From contig CANLAY010000025.1 of the NCBI GenBank assembly GCA_947488635.1, forward strand, positions 1 to 9,732: DNA of 9,732 bases, in the 5' to 3' direction. The notes beneath the pieces are model-generated. The model did not search any database and was not told the origin of the DNA. It saw only the letters and a program-made list of their open reading frames with translations. The translations under genes were made by a program, and so were the position numbers. Below are positions 6,775 to 9,732 of this stretch, in pieces. The DNA comes from Candidatus Nanopelagicaceae bacterium. GTDB lineage: Bacteria > Actinomycetota > Actinomycetes > Nanopelagicales > Nanopelagicaceae. Positions within the stretch are counted from its first letter, which is position 1. Each line of letters begins with the position of its first letter.

Positions 6775-8056
6775 ACCCTTTGCTGCCGTTGAAATCATTT
6801 CAGCCAAGCGTGATCGTAATGAATTAACCGATACTCAAATTGATTGGGTTGTTTCGGCGTATACCCGCGGGGTAGTAGCTGATGAACAAATGTCAGCGCT
6901 ATTGATGGCGATTTTATTAAACGGTATGAATACTCGTGAAATTGCTCGTTGGACAAATGCCATGATCAATAGCGGTGAGCGCATGAATTGGTCGAAGTTA
7001 GATCGACCAACTGCGGATAAACATTCAACTGGTGGTGTTGGCGACAAAATAACTTTGCCACTTGCGCCTCTAGTTGCAGCTTGTGGTGGCGCAGTGCCAC
7101 AACTATCGGGTCGCGGCCTTGGTCACACCGGTGGCACACTCGATAAACTGGAATCAATTCCTGGTTGGCGCGCTGAATTAAGCAATGATGAAATGTTAAA
7201 AGTATTACAAGATTGTGGTGCCGTGATTTGTGCAGCAGGTGCGGGTTTAGCTCCAGCAGATAAGAAACTTTATGCCTTGCGTGATGTAACAGCGACAGTT
7301 GAAGCTATTCCATTAATTGCATCATCAATCATGAGCAAGAAAATTGCCGAAGGAACTTCAGCCTTAGTGCTAGATGTTAAAACTGGTAGCGGTGCATTTA
7401 TGAGTGATCCTAAAAAGGCTGCCGAGCTTGCCCGCACCATGGTGGCACTTGGTACTGCGGCCGGTGTTAAAACTCGCGCGCTAGTTACGGCAATGGATGT
7501 GCCACTTGGCTTAACTGCCGGAAACGCTCTTGAAGTGCGTGAATCAGTCGAAGTACTAGCCGGTGGTGGTCCAGCCGATGTGGTTGAACTTACAATTTTG
7601 CTAGCTCGCGAAATGATCGATGCTGCTGGCATCGTTGGTAAAGATCCAGCTGATGCTTTGCGCGATGGTAGTGCGATGGATCATTGGCGACGCATGATTA
7701 GCGCACAAGGTGGCAACCCAGATGCAGCGCTTCCCGTTGCAAAAGAGAGCCATCAGATTCTGGCCACCAATAGCGGCACCATGACTGCAATGGATGCCAT
7801 GAAAGTTGGCGTAGCTGCATGGAGATTAGGTGCGGGTCGTTCGCGCCAAGGCGAAAAGGTGCAAGCAGGCGCTGGTGTTGAATTACATGCCAAGCCAGGG
7901 GATTACGTGAAGCAAGGTTCACCGATCATGACGCTATTTACCGATGAACCAGCTCGCTTCGAGCGCGCGCTAGAGGTTTTAACAGGGGCTGTCATAATTG
8001 TTGAAGGCGGCATCGTTGATCGACTGCCCTTAGTACTAGAGCGGATTGAAGCATGA
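6767..8056 (+). CDS. deoA: Thymidine / pyrimidine-nucleoside phosphorylase
   Basis: A 429-residue enzyme that splits thymidine and deoxyuridine (and uridine, if of the broader Pdp type) with phosphate into base and (deoxy)ribose-1-phosphate. Numbering from TTG 6767: an N-terminal helical domain; phosphate-binding [10 protein letters not shown] (85-94); family signature [16 protein letters not shown] (114-129); and R172, S187 and K191, matching the base-binding R171/S186/K190 of the E. coli enzyme. The C-terminal PYNP domain follows (about 345-420). TTG 6767 is preferred because relatives start about ten residues before the AKRD motif and no ATG is available; a TTG at 6740 is the alternative. 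It overlaps cdd by 8 nt. Thymidine-only versus broad specificity cannot be settled by eye. Confidence 0.94.
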   Translation: MIEPFAAVEIISAKRDRNELTDTQIDWVVSAYTRGVVADEQMSALLMAILLNGMNTREIARWTNAMINSGERMNWSKLDRPTADKHSTGGVGDKITLPLAPLVAACGGAVPQLSGRGLGHTGGTLDKLESIPGWRAELSNDEMLKVLQDCGAVICAAGAGLAPADKKLYALRDVTATVEAIPLIASSIMSKKIAEGTSALVLDVKTGSGAFMSDPKKAAELARTMVALGTAAGVKTRALVTAMDVPLGLTAGNALEVRESVEVLAGGGPADVVELTILLAREMIDAAGIVGKDPADALRDGSAMDHWRRMISAQGGNPDAALPVAKESHQILATNSGTMTAMDAMKVGVAAWRLGAGRSRQGEKVQAGAGVELHAKPGDYVKQGSPIMTLFTDEPARFERALEVLTGAVIIVEGGIVDRLPLVLERIEA

Positions 8057-9150
8057 GCGATTTATTGAAGCGCCCGACCCCAGAGCAAGTTAAGCGCCTG
8101 CCTAAAGCTCTTTTGCACGATCACTTAGATGGCGGCCTGCGCCCACAAACAATCATCGATATTGCAAATGAAATTGGTTATGACGCATTGCCTACCAAAG
8201 ATGCTGCTGAACTAGCGATTTGGTTCCGCGAATCTTGTGACTCTGGCTCCTTAGTTCGTTATTTAGAAACTTTTGGCCACACAATTGCGGTTATGCAGCG
8301 TCGCGAGGATATTGTGCGCGTTGCTCGCGAATGTGCCATTGATTTAGCTCGTGATGGTGTCGTATATGCCGAAGTACGTGGCGCACCTGAACTTTTCCTT
8401 GAAAAAGGCTTATCTCTTTCCCAAGTAATCGAAGCAACGCTTGAGGGTTACCGATTAGGCGAAGCTGATGCTAAAGCTGAAGGGCTACAGATTCGAGTTG
8501 TCTCTTTACTTTGCGGAATGCGTCAAAATAAGCGATCTCAGGAAGTTGCCGAGTTAGTTGTTAAATACCGCGATCAAGGTGTCGTTGGCTTTGATATCGC
8601 TGGGCCAGAAGATGGTTTTCCACCAAGTGATCAATTAGAAACTTTTGAATACTTACGCGGCGAAAATGCGCACTTCACAATTCATGCTGGCGAAGCATAT
8701 GGACTTCCCTCGATTTGGGAAGCAATTCAACTTTGTGGCGCTGAACGTCTAGGTCATGGTGTGCGAATTATTGATGATGTTGATTTCAGTAGCGGGCAGG
8801 CGAAGCTCGGTCGCCTAGCTTCATATGTGCGCGATCGTCGAGTACCACTTGAAATGTGCCCAACTTCTAACTTACAAACTGGTGCCGCGGCTTCGATCAA
8901 GGAACATCCAATCGGCGCTTTAGCGAAGTTACGTTTTCGAGTAACTGTAAATACCGATAACCGATTGATGAGTGATACTTCAATGACTCATGAAATGAAT
9001 GAGTTAGTAAACGCCTTTGACTGGAATTTCTTAGATCTACAACGCGTAACGATCAATGCCCTAAAGAGCGCATTTATCCCCTTCGAAGAACGCTTAGCGA
9101 TCATCGAAAAGGTAGTTAAACCAGCCTATTTAGCGGTTTCTGCAGAATAA
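8053..9150 (+). CDS. add: Adenosine deaminase
   Basis: A 365-residue cytosolic TIM-barrel zinc hydrolase that converts adenosine and deoxyadenosine to inosine and deoxyinosine plus ammonia. Zinc ligands visible are H22 and H24 (LHDHLDGG), H211 (HAGE) and D302 (NTDN); E214 and H235 (RLGHGVRI) are the catalytic pair. Other family marks are [14 protein letters not shown] (102-115), [10 protein letters not shown] (179-188) and [10 protein letters not shown] (268-277). The second Asp of the animal enzyme's DD pair is Asn303 here, which is the normal actinobacterial NTDNRLMS form rather than a defect. The ATG overlaps the deoA stop (ATGA, 8053-8056). It is the last gene of the operon. Inosine must be split by a purine nucleoside phosphorylase that is not in the window. 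Confidence 0.95.
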   Translation: MSDLLKRPTPEQVKRLPKALLHDHLDGGLRPQTIIDIANEIGYDALPTKDAAELAIWFRESCDSGSLVRYLETFGHTIAVMQRREDIVRVARECAIDLARDGVVYAEVRGAPELFLEKGLSLSQVIEATLEGYRLGEADAKAEGLQIRVVSLLCGMRQNKRSQEVAELVVKYRDQGVVGFDIAGPEDGFPPSDQLETFEYLRGENAHFTIHAGEAYGLPSIWEAIQLCGAERLGHGVRIIDDVDFSSGQAKLGRLASYVRDRRVPLEMCPTSNLQTGAAASIKEHPIGALAKLRFRVTVNTDNRLMSDTSMTHEMNELVNAFDWNFLDLQRVTINALKSAFIPFEERLAIIEKVVKPAYLAVSAE

Positions 9151-9732
9151 CTAATTTCCGATTGGATGCCAGACGGTCTTGGCTTCCATGAAAGCCAGAA
9201 TCCGGCCAGGTTCGGCAATTTTGGTAAAGGCTGAAATTCGCTTTAAGTTTTCTACGCCCGCTTCTTTGATTGCACCATGTTGATCAACTGGTAGCCCAGA
9301 AATATCTAAGCCATCAATATCCATGTGGGAGGCAAACCAAGGGGCTAATTCACTTTGTTGGCCAGAGAGAATATTTAACACGCCATTTGGTAGATCACTA
9401 GTTGCAACAACTTCGGCAAAGCTGATTGCCGAAAGGGGAGCGGCGCTAGAAGCCAACGCAACTGCAGTATTTCCCGAAACTAAAATTGGAGCTACCGCTG
9501 CAACGAAGCCAAGGAGTGGCTTATCAATTGGGGCAATCGCGCCAACAACGCCAAGTGCTTCAGGAACTGTGAAGTTATAGAACGGACCAGAAACTGGATT
9601 CGTTGAACCAGCAAGTGCAGGCAATTTATCGCTCCAGCCGGCATACCAAACCAATAGATCAACTGAGTCGCTAACTTCTTGCAGAGACTCTTTAGCTGAT
9701 GCGCCAGTTTGTAGCGAAATTTCTTGAGCAAA
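9151..9732 (-). CDS. Short aldehyde-dehydrogenase-like protein lacking the catalytic half (5' end beyond window)
   Basis: The frame is open from the right edge (9732) to TAG at 9151-9153, giving 193 visible residues. VWYAGWSDKL, GPFYNFTVPEALGVVGAIAP, SGNTAVALASSAAPLSA, LPNGVLNILSG and NLKRI align with the coenzyme-binding domain of aldehyde dehydrogenases. The protein stops at AKTVWHPIGN, about 20 residues after the position where the ELGGK catalytic glutamate should be, so the catalytic cysteine domain is absent. Other active residues are changed: the usual PWNFPL is PIDKPL (oxyanion Asn lost), the usual VxKPSE is VALASS (coenzyme-binding Lys lost), and the usual FTGS is DISGLP. Actinobacteria carry a family of roughly 290-residue proteins ending in KTVWHP near a full ALDH and deoC, and this fits it, so it is probably not a broken gene. 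TTG 9652-9654 lies inside the frame and is not the start. Confidence 0.8.
   Translation of the reverse strand, partial: FAQEISLQTGASAKESLQEVSDSVDLLVWYAGWSDKLPALAGSTNPVSGPFYNFTVPEALGVVGAIAPIDKPLLGFVAAVAPILVSGNTAVALASSAAPLSAISFAEVVATSDLPNGVLNILSGQQSELAPWFASHMDIDGLDISGLPVDQHGAIKEAGVENLKRISAFTKIAEPGRILAFMEAKTVWHPIGN

Noticed and set aside
8950..8975. Loss of a catalytic aspartate in adenosine deaminase (NTDN instead of NTDD)
   Set aside because: The NTDNRLMS form is normal in actinobacterial adenosine deaminases, and the zinc-binding Asp302 is kept.
9323..9580. 85-codon plus-strand open frame opposite the ALDH-like gene
   Set aside because: It lies antisense to a conserved frame, has no ribosome binding site, and its Ala/Thr-rich translation mirrors the codons of the other strand.
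9151..9732. ALDH gene broken by a frameshift or by insertion of add
   Set aside because: The reverse strand of add does not encode the missing ALDH half, the C-terminus ends in a motif (KTVWHPIGN) typical of the short family, and the active-site positions are already altered upstream of the stop.

Overview
The window reads as chromosomal DNA from a streamlined, low-GC actinobacterium, most likely a freshwater acI-type (Nanopelagicales) lineage; the taxonomic guess is inference. The grounds are actinobacterial-type sequences (an adenosine deaminase with DHLDGGLRP and NTDNRLMS, a cytidine deaminase with LTLCAECGLV, and a short aldehyde-dehydrogenase-like protein ending in KTVWHPIGN), a base composition well below that of Streptomyces or Mycobacterium, and extreme gene packing with overlapping stop and start codons.

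Layout. Positions 1-68 hold the last codons of an upstream gene, probably trpS. Its stop overlaps the ATG of a divergent BMP-family substrate-binding protein (65-1051). A 186-bp gap with several dyad symmetries and a probable promoter precedes a second, canonical BMP-family protein (1238-2296, TTG start), whose codon use suggests high expression and which ends at a near-perfect rho-independent terminator (2311-2350). A new transcription unit then begins at 2422, apparently with a leaderless promoter. It runs without a gap to 9150: ABC ATPase (two nucleotide-binding domains), two permeases, cytidine deaminase, thymidine/pyrimidine-nucleoside phosphorylase and adenosine deaminase. All five junctions overlap. 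Right after the last stop, on the opposite strand and with no base between, lies the 3' part of an aldehyde-dehydrogenase-like gene that continues past the right edge.

How it works together. The BMP proteins and the NupOPQ-like ABC transporter would import nucleosides. Cdd turns (deoxy)cytidine into (deoxy)uridine, Add turns (deoxy)adenosine into (deoxy)inosine, and DeoA splits thymidine/deoxyuridine (possibly uridine) into base and (deoxy)ribose-1-phosphate. The next steps (phosphopentomutase, DeoC aldolase, acetaldehyde oxidation, purine nucleoside phosphorylase) are not in the window; the ALDH-like gene on the right suggests that some of them lie just beyond.

This is a recognisable nucleoside scavenging and catabolism locus, not a new system. 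The points most worth a second look are the ALDH-like protein that lacks the catalytic half, the divergent orphan BMP protein tied to the upstream gene, the dyad-rich leader of the main binding protein, and the separate control of binding protein and transporter. No mobile element, CRISPR, tRNA or rRNA was seen.
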